A stretch of DNA of 64,000 bases from an uncultured Enterobacteriaceae bacterium (GTDB lineage: Bacteria; Pseudomonadota; Gammaproteobacteria; Enterobacterales; Enterobacteriaceae): NCBI GenBank assembly GCA_947631255.1, contig CANRKT010000009.1, forward strand, positions 1 to 64,000, read 5' to 3'. How positions within the stretch are numbered: position 1 is the stretch's first letter; the number at the start of each line of letters is the position of its first letter. The notes below the pieces were generated by a model. That model had not been told where the DNA came from, made no database searches, and saw nothing but the letters and a program-made list of their open reading frames with translations. Below are positions 56,000 through 63,165 of this stretch, in pieces. The position numbers were made by a program, and so were the translations under genes.

Positions 56000-56521
56000 C
56001 TTGCTAAATAAGCGCAGATGAAGATTTACCCACCGAATTACAATATCTTCCAGGCGTGACATCCTGTCCAAATATTTTATCACCAGCGCTGACCGCAAGA
56101 GGATTAAATGGATAATGGCATACCCCATCAGCTTATTATCCGGAAAATTACGCACATCCATAAACATGCGCAGCAGATGGATAAGACGAAGAAATAACAA
56201 TACGTTAATTTATGTGTATAAATGCAATGTGGTTCTCTTTTTACTTAAAGACTTAGTGAATATATTGGGTGTGTCTAGCTCTTATGATTATAAAAAGGGA
56301 AATATAAAAGTAATGAGTGGCAAGGCGATTACGCTTATTATTGCATTAGCACATTATCTTTGGGGAGAGGGTGAAGAATGCTCTGTTTTTTTATTATTCA
56401 CTGTATTCGATATATCCAGTGTTGCATGTGAGTATAGCAATATGCATTGTTTTACCAATCGCCCCCTTATTTTCATAAGAAGGCATCATTAACTCAGATA
56501 AGGTCAGTTTAAGGGGTTTTC
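56000..56521. other. Intergenic region with unexplained open frames
   Basis: About 520 bases between the lipoprotein gene and the repeat protein. Two overlapping opposed frames, 56115-56492 (plus) and 55838-56200 (minus), are open. The minus one overlaps the lipoprotein gene and has an aliphatic helix-like stretch ([20 protein letters not shown]). Neither has a good start signal or recognisable family. They may be decayed sequence. Confidence 0.35.
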
Positions 56522-57130
56522 TCAGAGAGGATGTTTAGCGCGGTTATGGTTGTTCATCGGAATGAGTGAATATGAGCGTGGAATATCGTAATCAGCATAG
56601 TCTGGATGTGAATGTGGAATATCGAAATTAGTAGAGACTGGATTCGGGCGCGGAATATCGTAATCAGCATAAGCTGAATGTGGACGCGGAATATTGTAAT
56701 CAGCAGAAACGGGATATGAGCGTGGAATATCGTAATCAGCATAGTCTGGATGTGGACGTGGAATATCGTAATCAGTAGAGACTGGATGTGGGCGCGGAAT
56801 ATCATAATCAGCATAGACTGGATTTGACAACGGAGTATTACCATCGATTTTTGGTAATCGAACATAAGATAAGCTTGAATTGACTATCTGTGTTGCTTTG
56901 TATTGATCTTGGTATTCTACCATGTCGATATTTTGAAAACGTTTCCATAAATCAGAACGTTCTTTAGCAGTCATGCTAGCTTTTGCTTTATCGCGTTTTA
57001 CCGGATGAATATGTTGCTGGCTAGAACTGGTCACCTGGTAGTTGTTGACTTGATAGTGAGGGGGATATTGCAAGGCATGAATGTCGAATTGTACGAGAGG
57101 GGATATTGAGAGCTTTAAGATACTGAACAT
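56522..57130 (-). CDS. YDIP tandem-repeat protein, unknown function
   Basis: A 202-residue protein I cannot assign to a family. AGGAAG lies 5 bases before the ATG. Residues 1-102 are non-repetitive and contain a charged, possibly helical stretch (ASMTAKERSDLWKRFQNIDM). Residues 103-186 are seven 12-residue repeats whose centres read YDIP (Tyr109, 121, 133, 157, 181), YNIP (145) and FDIP (169). Units 1, 3, 5 and 7 carry an extra Tyr three residues before the central one (YADYDIP; Tyr106, 130, 154, 178), while units 2, 4 and 6 have VS(T/A) there. There is no clear Sec signal, lipobox or membrane segment. pYDxP is a Crk-type SH2 ligand class, which suggests host mimicry, but this is inference. 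Alternatives are a surface or structural repeat protein, or a relic. Confidence 0.7.
   Translation of the reverse strand: MFSILKLSISPLVQFDIHALQYPPHYQVNNYQVTSSSQQHIHPVKRDKAKASMTAKERSDLWKRFQNIDMVEYQDQYKATQIVNSSLSYVRLPKIDGNTPLSNPVYADYDIPRPHPVSTDYDIPRPHPDYADYDIPRSYPVSADYNIPRPHSAYADYDIPRPNPVSTNFDIPHSHPDYADYDIPRSYSLIPMNNHNRAKHPL
56580..56831 (-). repeat. Seven 36-bp tandem repeats
   Basis: Units begin with GGAATAT (plus strand) at 56580, 56616, 56652, 56688, 56724, 56760 and 56796, each exactly 36 bases with no indels. Units at 56580, 56652, 56724 and 56796 form one subfamily (AATCAGCATA after the start). Those at 56616, 56688 and 56760 form another (AGTAGAGACTGGA or a variant). The array is thus built on a 72-bp dimer inside the YDIP gene. 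Confidence 0.92.
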
Positions 57131-57195
57131 GACTACTTCCTGTATTTTTCAGTGTATATAAACAGTGTTACTTGATGATAATTATAGTGAATCAG

Positions 57196-57417
57196 TTATT
57201 CATTGAGCGTATGAAAAACGCTAAAAAATAAAGTGCTGGGTAATATCCGGGAAAAAGCAGAAGAGTATTCCACCACCAAGCAGTAGCGTTCACCACTATC
57301 CAGAAAAAATGTGTTAAGCCCGTAGTGCTGTTGCGGTTTTTCCAGATAAAAACAGTCGCTGCAATCCAGATCACATTTGGAGCTGGTCGGTTTTGCCATC
57401 ACATGACACCCTTTCAC
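57196..57417 (-). pseudogene. yidF: Truncated anaerobic sulfatase-maturating enzyme (yidF-like)
   Basis: Starts at GTG 57417, overlapping the yidG TAG by one base, with AGGAGG upstream. The first residues VKGCHVMAKPTSSKCDLDC, then SDCFYLEKPQQ, match the N-terminus of radical-SAM sulfatase-maturating enzymes, including the CxxxCxxC iron-sulfur motif. After about 37 codons similarity ends, and the remaining frame (to 73 codons) is unrelated. The partner motifs of the radical SAM barrel such as GGEPT are missing, so the product cannot be an active enzyme. Confidence 0.7.
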
Positions 57418-57776
57418 TACAAACCTCCTGATAGAAAAATAAACCGTTTTGCATGAACAAATGCAAACAGCAGAGCTAGACCACTTACCGCTAGCGTGAC
57501 CAGCCATTTAGCCCACACCTCGCGCGGGTTCATAAAGTCACACTGCGCTACCTGCATCAGATTGCGCGACCGTGCGAAGCGGCTGAATACCAATAATACT
57601 GTGGCCATCAGCGAAAAAATGGCCCAAAACATGATGCCGGTCTGATGCTGACTGTGACGGAGGGACAACACCAGCAGTGCGCCATAGCACAGAAAAGTGC
57701 GAAACCACGCGAGTGAAGTCCGCTCCGGTTGCAGACCAGGATCGGCCAGCCGGCGTTGCATCCTTTCAGCCGGCAT
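57417..57776 (-). CDS. yidG: DUF202 inner-membrane protein YidG
   Basis: A 119-residue membrane protein matching E. coli YidG (120 residues): RRLADPGLQPERTSLAWFRT is the DUF202 signature, followed by three hydrophobic segments and RNLMQVAQCDF. Function is unknown. It overlaps the stop of the yidH remnant by 11 bases (ATGCCGGCTGA) and the start of the yidF remnant by one, so the original operon coupling is preserved. It is the only member of the cluster without an obvious lesion. Confidence 0.85.
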   Translation of the reverse strand: MPAERMQRRLADPGLQPERTSLAWFRTFLCYGALLVLSLRHSQHQTGIMFWAIFSLMATVLLVFSRFARSRNLMQVAQCDFMNPREVWAKWLVTLAVSGLALLFAFVHAKRFIFLSGGL

Positions 57777-57971
57777 ACAGCACCATCAACATTACGGCAG
57801 TGGCAATCACAGCCATTGCCAGACTGATTGCTTTCAGGCTGCGGGTGTATGGCAAGTCCAGACGCAGACGCATAGCTTTTTCATTATGCAGTCAGCGCAG
57901 GTAGCCATAAACCGCTGACACCGCAGCAAACAGACACAGCAGTAAGGAGATCACTTCACGTATCACGGGCG
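57766..57971 (-). pseudogene. yidH: yidH remnant with in-frame stop
   Basis: Reading the minus strand in the frame ending TGA at 57768-57766 gives PPVIREVISLLLCLFAAVSA and GYLR, then an internal TGA (57894-57892), then LHNEKAMRLRLDLPYTRSLK and a hydrophobic end LMVLYAG. This matches the C-terminal two thirds of E. coli YidH (DUF202), where the internal TGA corresponds to the Trp of YLRWLRNEKAM. The N-terminal part is missing: a deletion joins it to the yidJ tail. Confidence 0.8.
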
Positions 57972-58319
57972 GCAGGCCCACTGATAGCTGCGGAACGGGT
58001 CGCGGATTTTATCCATGAAGTCCATCATCTCGCCGTGATCCGAGGTGTAAATCACCCAGGTATTTTCACGCTGAGCGGGTGTTAATGCGGCGACGACACG
58101 GCCTGTCTCGTCATCGACAAAATCGTTACAGGCGAAATAGAGCGGATGGTGCGGCTCATCCTAAGAAACAACCATCAGGAAGGGCTCTTCTTCGCGTTGC
58201 GGTTGTGCCAGAAAATTACCTTGCTGGGAACTGGTGTCAGCTTTTCGCAATTTCCACCACGTAATGAAGGCCGCCATCAGGGTGAAAGCAAAAAAACTTA
58301 AAATTGCCTGAACATTCAT
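57963..58319 (-). pseudogene. yidK-yidJ deletion fusion (symporter/sulfatase remnant)
   Basis: One frame from ATG 58319, with GGG upstream, to TGA 57963. Codons 1-38 match the start of sodium/solute symporter YidK (ITWWKLRKADTSSQQGNFLA). Codons from about 39 match sulfatase YidJ: EEPFLMVVS, a TAG at 58163-58161 replacing a Tyr, DEPHHP joined to LYFACNDFVDD, then RENTWVIYTSDHGEMM joined to DFMDKIRDPFRSYQW. At least three internal deletions are implied when compared with E. coli YidJ/YidK. It cannot be functional as either protein. Confidence 0.82.
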
Positions 58320-58616
58320 TTTACTGCCCTTATTTATGCTGATGGCTTGCCGAACAATAGGGTAAATATTATTGCTTTATCCTGCAGGCCATAGATTGTT
58401 TTTTTACTAATTCTCAGTAAATAAGCATTACTCACGCCATGCAGTAGAAACTGTGATAAATAATAGTCACATGACATAAACATCATTCCTTGGCGGCGAA
58501 ATTAAATGAATGGAAAAATTGACAGCTGGAATGTAAAAAACGAAACAACATACAATATCCCGTTAGTTCTTACTGAAAATGCTATCTGTAGCGGTATATC
58601 TCTTATCTCTTTGTGA
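58320..58616. other. Divergent non-coding region between the yidK remnant and the AraC remnant
   Basis: About 300 A+T-rich bases, corresponding in layout to the yidK-yidL divergent promoter region of E. coli. No clear operator is visible. Confidence 0.45.
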
Positions 58617-59168
58617 CACACCCTTGCTGACCAAAGCTATCAGATAACCTGGCCGGGGGATAAAAAAAAGCCCCTGATAGAGAATTCATGGGTGGTGATC
58701 TATACCCTACAAGGCTGCGGGAAGATCACGCTGAAAGATAATTCATGTATTACCTTAAATGGTAATTGTGTGATTTTTTTAAGGCCCATGGACATCAGCT
58801 CTTACCACTGCGAAGGGTTAATTTAGGAACAATACTGGATGGAGTTTATTCCTACCGGTGCGATGGATATTCCTTTATCGCAGCAGGCCATAATATACAA
58901 TGGAGAGTTATTTAATCAGGAGCTCAACGAAGTCACAAAATTAATTTACCAGTGGATTTTCCTGATTGTTAAGATCGGAGTGAAAAGTAAACAGCTTATT
59001 AAAATGGAAAAACTGCTCTCTGCTATTCATACCGATATTCAAAAGCGCTGGAGTGTGGAAGATATGGCCGTATGGATGCAGTGCAGCGAGCAGTACCTGC
59101 GACGGCTATTTATGAAATACACGGGAAAAACCCCGAAAGAGTATTATCTTGATGCCCGCCTGGGATAA
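58617..59168 (+). pseudogene. AraC-family regulator pseudogene (yidL-like)
   Basis: A single frame from 58617 reads through the N-terminal cupin-like sensor (SYQITWPGD, then ENSWVVIYTLQGCGKITLKD), hits TAG at 58824-58826, and continues to a typical AraC DNA-binding segment: IQKRWSVEDMAVWMQCSEQY and LRRLFMKYTGKTPKEYYLDA. The end comes early, at RLG, before the usual last helix. An in-frame TGA at 58614 means the true start is also gone. Its place, divergent from the yidK remnant, matches the AraC-type regulator YidL in E. coli. Confidence 0.78.
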
Positions 59169-59463
59169 TTGGTTTTCTTTCAGTATTTATCATCGTGGTT
59201 AAATCATGCGGTACAGCGGGAGATATATACCCGTAATTATCCTGGTTAAGGTCGAAAAATTCAGCTTATCGCCGAGGGGGTTATCACCATACCAGGCTGG
59301 TGAAGACTGGGTCGTGTCGTTATACAATCAACCAGATCTCACTATTTCGTGACGCCGATCACATAAAAAGCACTTATTGTTAATATGCTAATAGTAACTA
59401 TGGGTTATCATTATTGCATCGAAAGCAAATAAGCTTTCCACCTGTAAATGTAGCGATAAGACC
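59169..59463. other. Intergenic region upstream of the DUF1471 gene
   Basis: About 295 non-coding bases holding the promoter of the DUF1471 gene. Apart from a CRP-like palindrome (59349-59362), I see no firm element. Confidence 0.5.
59349..59362. promoter_or_regulatory. Possible CRP-cAMP site
   Basis: GTGA-CGCCGA-TCAC (59349-59362) has both CRP core half-sites at the correct 6-base interval, about 100 bases before the DUF1471 start. The outer positions match only partly. Confidence 0.35.
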
Positions 59464-59673
59464 ATGAAAAATATCAAAAATATAGTTTATATTGCCGCCC
59501 TTTCTATGATGTCTATGGGCGCATTTGCGCAAAGTATCAGCGTGACTGCACCTACAATCGATAGTGCAGAAGCGAAAATCGCTGCCAAAGCGGCTGAGCA
59601 GGGCGCTAATTACTCCATCACCAGTGCTATCGTCAAGAACCGTGTGCATATGACCGCTCATCTGGATAAATAA
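59464..59673 (+). CDS. DUF1471 (BhsA/McbA/YhcN-type) periplasmic protein
   Basis: A 69-residue exported protein with a signal peptide cleaved around GAFA/QS. The mature part AKAAEQGANYSITSAIVKNR and a C-terminal VHMTAHLDK fit the DUF1471 fold of BhsA, McbA and YhcN, which are stress- and biofilm-related periplasmic or outer-membrane proteins. Which member it corresponds to cannot be told. The Shine-Dalgarno (GATAAGA) is moderate. It is followed directly by a strong terminator and then thiQ on the other strand. Confidence 0.85.
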   Translation: MKNIKNIVYIAALSMMSMGAFAQSISVTAPTIDSAEAKIAAKAAEQGANYSITSAIVKNRVHMTAHLDK

Positions 59674-59686
59674 GCCAGCCTCTATC

Positions 59687-59716
59687 AAAATAGCCGTCAG
59701 CAGTGACGGCTATTTT
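59687..59716. terminator. Terminator between the DUF1471 gene and thiQ
   Basis: AAAATAGCCGTCA (59687-59699) pairs with TGACGGCTATTTT (59704-59716) around GCAG. It is symmetric with A/T tails and likely bidirectional. Confidence 0.88.
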
Positions 59717-59741
59717 CGTCTGACGAATTAGAGCACCCCCG

Positions 59742-60443
59742 CTAGTTGATCGTTATTCCCAGCAGGGTTGCGGCGTCCACTTCACCGCGTAATAACACAT
59801 CAGTCTTGCCGTCCCAGGCAATCTGCCCATCGGCTATCACTAAACTGCGCTCGGCAATACGGACCGCATCTTCAGTACTGTGCGAGACCATTAACAGCGT
59901 CAACTGTTGTTCCTGACATAAGGTATCCAGCAACAGCAGCATCTCTTGACGCAGCGCGGGATCGAGGGCGGAGAAAGGTTCATCTAGTAACAGAATCGGT
60001 TGCCGGCGCACTAAACAACGCGCCAAGGCAACACGCTGGCGCTGGCCACCGGAAAGCTGAGCTGGCAGCCTTTCGAGCATCGTCAGGATCCCCATTTTTT
60101 CCGCAATCAGCAATAGGCGGTTCTGCTGTTCTGCATTCAGTTTCATTCCGGGGTGAATGCCCAGGGCAATGTTCTGTTTTACCGTCAGATGACTGAACAG
60201 GTTATTTTCTTGAAATAACATCGAGACCGGCCGTACTGATGGCGGAGTGAAGGTATGCTCTTGCCCATTCAGACTGATAGTGCCTTGAGATGGAGTCAAA
60301 AAACCAGCAACCAGATTCAATAAGGTGCTTTTTCCCGCACCACTTGGCCCAAGAATAGCAATTCGTTCCCCACGGCTGACCTCAAGAGAGAAACGCATTG
60401 GCAGATGTTGATACAGCCAGGTGACATCAGTCAGAGTTATCAT
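59742..60443 (-). CDS. thiQ: Thiamine/TPP ABC transporter ATP-binding protein ThiQ
   Basis: ATPase of the ThiBPQ importer for thiamine and thiamine phosphates. The ATG at 60443 gives 233 residues (E. coli 232); the upstream frame to 60464 is not needed. Walker [16 protein letters not shown]-loop [11 protein letters not shown], signature [15 protein letters not shown] and Walker [13 protein letters not shown] are all present. It overlaps the end of thiP by 17 bases. Confidence 0.96.
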   Translation of the reverse strand: MITLTDVTWLYQHLPMRFSLEVSRGERIAILGPSGAGKSTLLNLVAGFLTPSQGTISLNGQEHTFTPPSVRPVSMLFQENNLFSHLTVKQNIALGIHPGMKLNAEQQNRLLLIAEKMGILTMLERLPAQLSGGQRQRVALARCLVRRQPILLLDEPFSALDPALRQEMLLLLDTLCQEQQLTLLMVSHSTEDAVRIAERSLVIADGQIAWDGKTDVLLRGEVDAATLLGITIN

Positions 60444-62037
60444 GGCGTCCGGGGATCTTCTCAATCAAAGTGAACAGTAAAAAGCACAGTAACAGTAAAA
60501 TCAGTGCGGTAGCGGCACCGTCATTGCTACGATAGGAACCAATTTGCTGATAAAGCAAAAACGGCAGAGTACGAAAATCTTCATTACCAAAGAGTGCAAC
60601 CGCACCGAAATCACCAATCGAGAGTACACAGGCAAAAGCCAGTGCTTGGGCAACGGGAATTTTTAACGCCCGTAGCTCAATAAATCTCAGGCGATTGACG
60701 CCCTGAATATTCAGCGACTGGCAGAGCCGGCCATAGCGGTCGGCAATATCACGCATCGGATTATCCAACACCTTTATAGCATAGGGAATTGCCATCAGAG
60801 CATTGGTAAAAATAACCACCGCGTCAGCAGATTGCGGTAAGCCAATGGTATTGTTTAAGAGTAAAAAAAAGCCAGTGGCGAGCACAATTCCCGGCATCGC
60901 GAGAATTAACATACCGCTGATTTCAAGCGCCTGCCCGGCAAAAAAGTGCTGGCGCAGGCGAAGCTCACGTGAACTCCAGAGTAGCATTAGCGTCAGACAG
61001 ACGCTGATGAGCCCGGCGGCGATAGCGATACGCAGTGAGGTCGATAAGGCCTGCCACAGTACAGGCTGGTATAGCAGCGAACTCAGCGTGCTGTTAACCC
61101 CATCAATAATTACCGCCAGCAGTGGAGGAAGCAGTAATAACAGCGCCAAGATTATGAGTGCTGTGTCACTGAGTTTTGCGCGCCATGTATCCTGTGGATC
61201 TCGCCAGCCGCTTTTCTGGCTGACACCGACTGAAATTGCTTTACTAAAGCGCTGACTGAGTAACACCAAGCCAAGGCAGCAGACCATTTGCACCAGGGCC
61301 AGTAATGCTGCCTGACCTGGCTGGTAGTCATAACTCAGGGCCTGGTAGATAGCCAGTTCGATGGTGGTGGCTTGCGGCCCACCGCCCAGAGATAATACGG
61401 TGGCGAAGCTGGCGAAACAGAGCATAAAAATCAGCGATCCGACTGGCAGGATCTGACGGCGTAACCAGGGCCACTCAATAAAGCGGAAGAAGTTCCAGCC
61501 CTGAATATCAAGCTGGGCAGCCAGTTGCCGTTGTTCCGAGGGGATATTTTCCAGCACCTGGAGCAGAAGTCGGGTCGCCATAGGCAGATTAAAGAAGACA
61601 TGGGCCAGTAAAATACCCTGCAAGCCATAGGGTGAAAATCCCCATTCAATGCCGAGCCAGCCCCAGAGACCTGCCAGCCAGCCTTCACGACCATAGACAG
61701 TTAAAATACCGAATACTGCCACCAGTACGGGTAATACTAAGGTCATGGCACACAGACGGAGCAAGGCCATACGCCCGGGAAAACGTCGTCGGTATAGTGC
61801 GCGTGCAAGAAAAATAGCTGGGATAATGGACAGTACCGCAGACAGAAAAGCCTGCCAGAATGAAAAACGCAAGACATGCCATAAGTAGCTATCTTGCACC
61901 ATGGCCAGGACATCAGTATGCGGAGCATTAAACCACAGCGCCAGAAAGGCCGCCATGGCAACGGCTACCACCAGAGTGGCAGCCAGCAGTCCCGGATATA
62001 ACCAGTATGGAACTAGCGGCTGACGGCGCGTTGCCAT
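60427..62037 (-). CDS. thiP: Thiamine/TPP ABC transporter permease ThiP
   Basis: Inner-membrane permease with two fused permease halves (about 12 membrane helices). It has 536 residues, the E. coli length. The two EAA-type loops are visible around [20 protein letters not shown] and [20 protein letters not shown], which contact ThiQ. Its start overlaps the end of thiB by 25 bases. Confidence 0.96.
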   Translation of the reverse strand: MATRRQPLVPYWLYPGLLAATLVVAVAMAAFLALWFNAPHTDVLAMVQDSYLWHVLRFSFWQAFLSAVLSIIPAIFLARALYRRRFPGRMALLRLCAMTLVLPVLVAVFGILTVYGREGWLAGLWGWLGIEWGFSPYGLQGILLAHVFFNLPMATRLLLQVLENIPSEQRQLAAQLDIQGWNFFRFIEWPWLRRQILPVGSLIFMLCFASFATVLSLGGGPQATTIELAIYQALSYDYQPGQAALLALVQMVCCLGLVLLSQRFSKAISVGVSQKSGWRDPQDTWRAKLSDTALIILALLLLLPPLLAVIIDGVNSTLSSLLYQPVLWQALSTSLRIAIAAGLISVCLTLMLLWSSRELRLRQHFFAGQALEISGMLILAMPGIVLATGFFLLLNNTIGLPQSADAVVIFTNALMAIPYAIKVLDNPMRDIADRYGRLCQSLNIQGVNRLRFIELRALKIPVAQALAFACVLSIGDFGAVALFGNEDFRTLPFLLYQQIGSYRSNDGAATALILLLLCFLLFTLIEKIPGRHDNSD

Positions 62038-62996
62038 TGACCAATCCAGTTTGCGCGGGAGGCGGCAACTTGTTGTGGACTAAACTCCAGCGTTGTCTCA
62101 GGCTTAACCAATTGTTCAAAGCCTGCAGGCAATGGCACATCGGTGACCGGATACATCCAGTTGCCCGTCGCTATCTTATCCTGGAAGTCTGGTGAGATCA
62201 TAAAGCGGAGAAATTGTTGTGCCAGTTCAGGCTGTTTACTGCTGGCAAGCTGGCCGGCGACTTCGACTTGCAGATAATGCCCATCACTAAAGTTTGCCGC
62301 AGCATAATTATCTTTATTATCTTCAATAATGTGGTAAGCCGGGGAAGTGCTATAGCTCATCACCAGGTCAGCTTCACCCTTCAGGAACAGGCCATAAGCT
62401 TCGCTCCAGCCTTTCGTCACGGTGACCGTTTTTTTTGCCAGTTTCTGCCAGGCTTGTGGTGCATTATCGCCATACACTTTCTGCATCCACAGTAATAAGC
62501 CTAATCCTGGCGTACTGGTACGCGGATCTTGATAAATGACTTTCCACTTCTCGTCACTTTCAACTAATTCTTTCAGGCTGTCAGGTGGATTTTTCAGTTT
62601 GTTTTTATCATAGACAAAAGCGAAGTAGCCGTGATCGTAAGGGATAAAAGTCTGGTTATCCCAGCCGCCAGGAATCGTCAGCCCGCTGATATCGACGCTG
62701 GAGGGAGCAAACAGTTTCGTTTGCGAAGCGGCATCGACCAAATTGTTATCCAGCCCGAGGATGACATCGGCTTTACTGTTTTTGCCCTCCATTCGCAGAC
62801 GATTAAGTAGCGAAACGGCATCTTCCAGAGCCACAAAATTGAGTTCACAGTCACACTGCGCCTCAAAGGCTTTTTTCACTGCCGGGCCAGGCCCCCATTC
62901 AGCAGCAAAAGAGTCATAGGTATAAACCGTTAATGTGGGTTTCGCGAAAGCAGGAATGGCAACGAGCGCCAACAGTGGGAGTAACTTTTTGAACAC
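62013..62996 (-). CDS. thiB: Thiamine-binding periplasmic protein ThiB
   Basis: Periplasmic receptor for thiamine, TMP and TPP. The GTG at 62996, with GAGG six bases upstream, gives 327 residues as in E. coli; the ATG at 63014 lies inside the leader hairpin and is rejected. A signal peptide ends AIPAFAKP. Family blocks are LTVYTYDSFAAEWGPGP, ADVILGLDNNL, DPRTSTPGLGLLLWMQ and TKGWSEAYGLFLKGEADLV. It is the first gene after the TPP riboswitch. Confidence 0.96.
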   Translation of the reverse strand: MFKKLLPLLALVAIPAFAKPTLTVYTYDSFAAEWGPGPAVKKAFEAQCDCELNFVALEDAVSLLNRLRMEGKNSKADVILGLDNNLVDAASQTKLFAPSSVDISGLTIPGGWDNQTFIPYDHGYFAFVYDKNKLKNPPDSLKELVESDEKWKVIYQDPRTSTPGLGLLLWMQKVYGDNAPQAWQKLAKKTVTVTKGWSEAYGLFLKGEADLVMSYSTSPAYHIIEDNKDNYAAANFSDGHYLQVEVAGQLASSKQPELAQQFLRFMISPDFQDKIATGNWMYPVTDVPLPAGFEQLVKPETTLEFSPQQVAASRANWIGQWQRAVSR

Positions 62997-63002
62997 TTTG
63001 CA

Positions 63003-63019
63003 CCTCAATGCCAATGAGG
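63003..63019 (-). promoter_or_regulatory. Hairpin covering the thiB Shine-Dalgarno sequence
   Basis: On the transcript, CCTCA (63019-63015) can pair with TGAGG (63007-63003), the latter containing the thiB ribosome binding site. It fits a TPP-controlled translational switch. Confidence 0.55.
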
Positions 63020-63040
63020 CAAAGGAATTGAGTGAACAGC

Positions 63041-63125
63041 CTCAAATCCCTTCGCCGGCGTTATCCGGATCAGGTTCGACGGGTATTTTCTCAGCGCAGA
63101 CAATCTGTCCTGGCACCCCGTTGAG
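63041..63125 (-). ncRNA. TPP riboswitch (THI element) of thiBPQ
   Basis: Minus-strand leader with the conserved blocks of the THI box: ACGGGGTGCC near the 5' side, GCTGAGAAAATACCC, GAACCTGATCCGGATAACG and GCCGGCGAAGGGA. The P1 stem is formed by CTCAA (63125-63121) and TTGAG (63045-63041). It lies 45 bases upstream of the thiB start and should turn off thiBPQ when TPP is high. Confidence 0.93.
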
Positions 63126-63165
63126 CTGGCGATATTCTACTGATTTCTATTGTATTACGGAAGTG

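Noticed and set aside
56580..56831. CRISPR array
   Set aside because: The 36-bp units are contiguous with no spacers, in frame within a coding region, and no cas genes are present.
56554..56865. 103-codon minus-strand frame with repeated MLITIF-like units
   Set aside because: It is the out-of-phase reading of the 36-bp repeats. The 56522-57130 frame has the Shine-Dalgarno sequence and a coherent non-repeat N-terminus.
57192..57374. 60-codon hydrophobic frame overlapping the yidF remnant
   Set aside because: It lacks a start signal and overlaps the radical-SAM motif frame. The hydrophobicity probably reflects a frame shadow.
58839..59168. Intact 109-residue AraC-like regulator gene
   Set aside because: The frame upstream of the ATG is homologous sensor-domain sequence broken by a TAG, and the C-terminus is short, so a pseudogene is the better reading.
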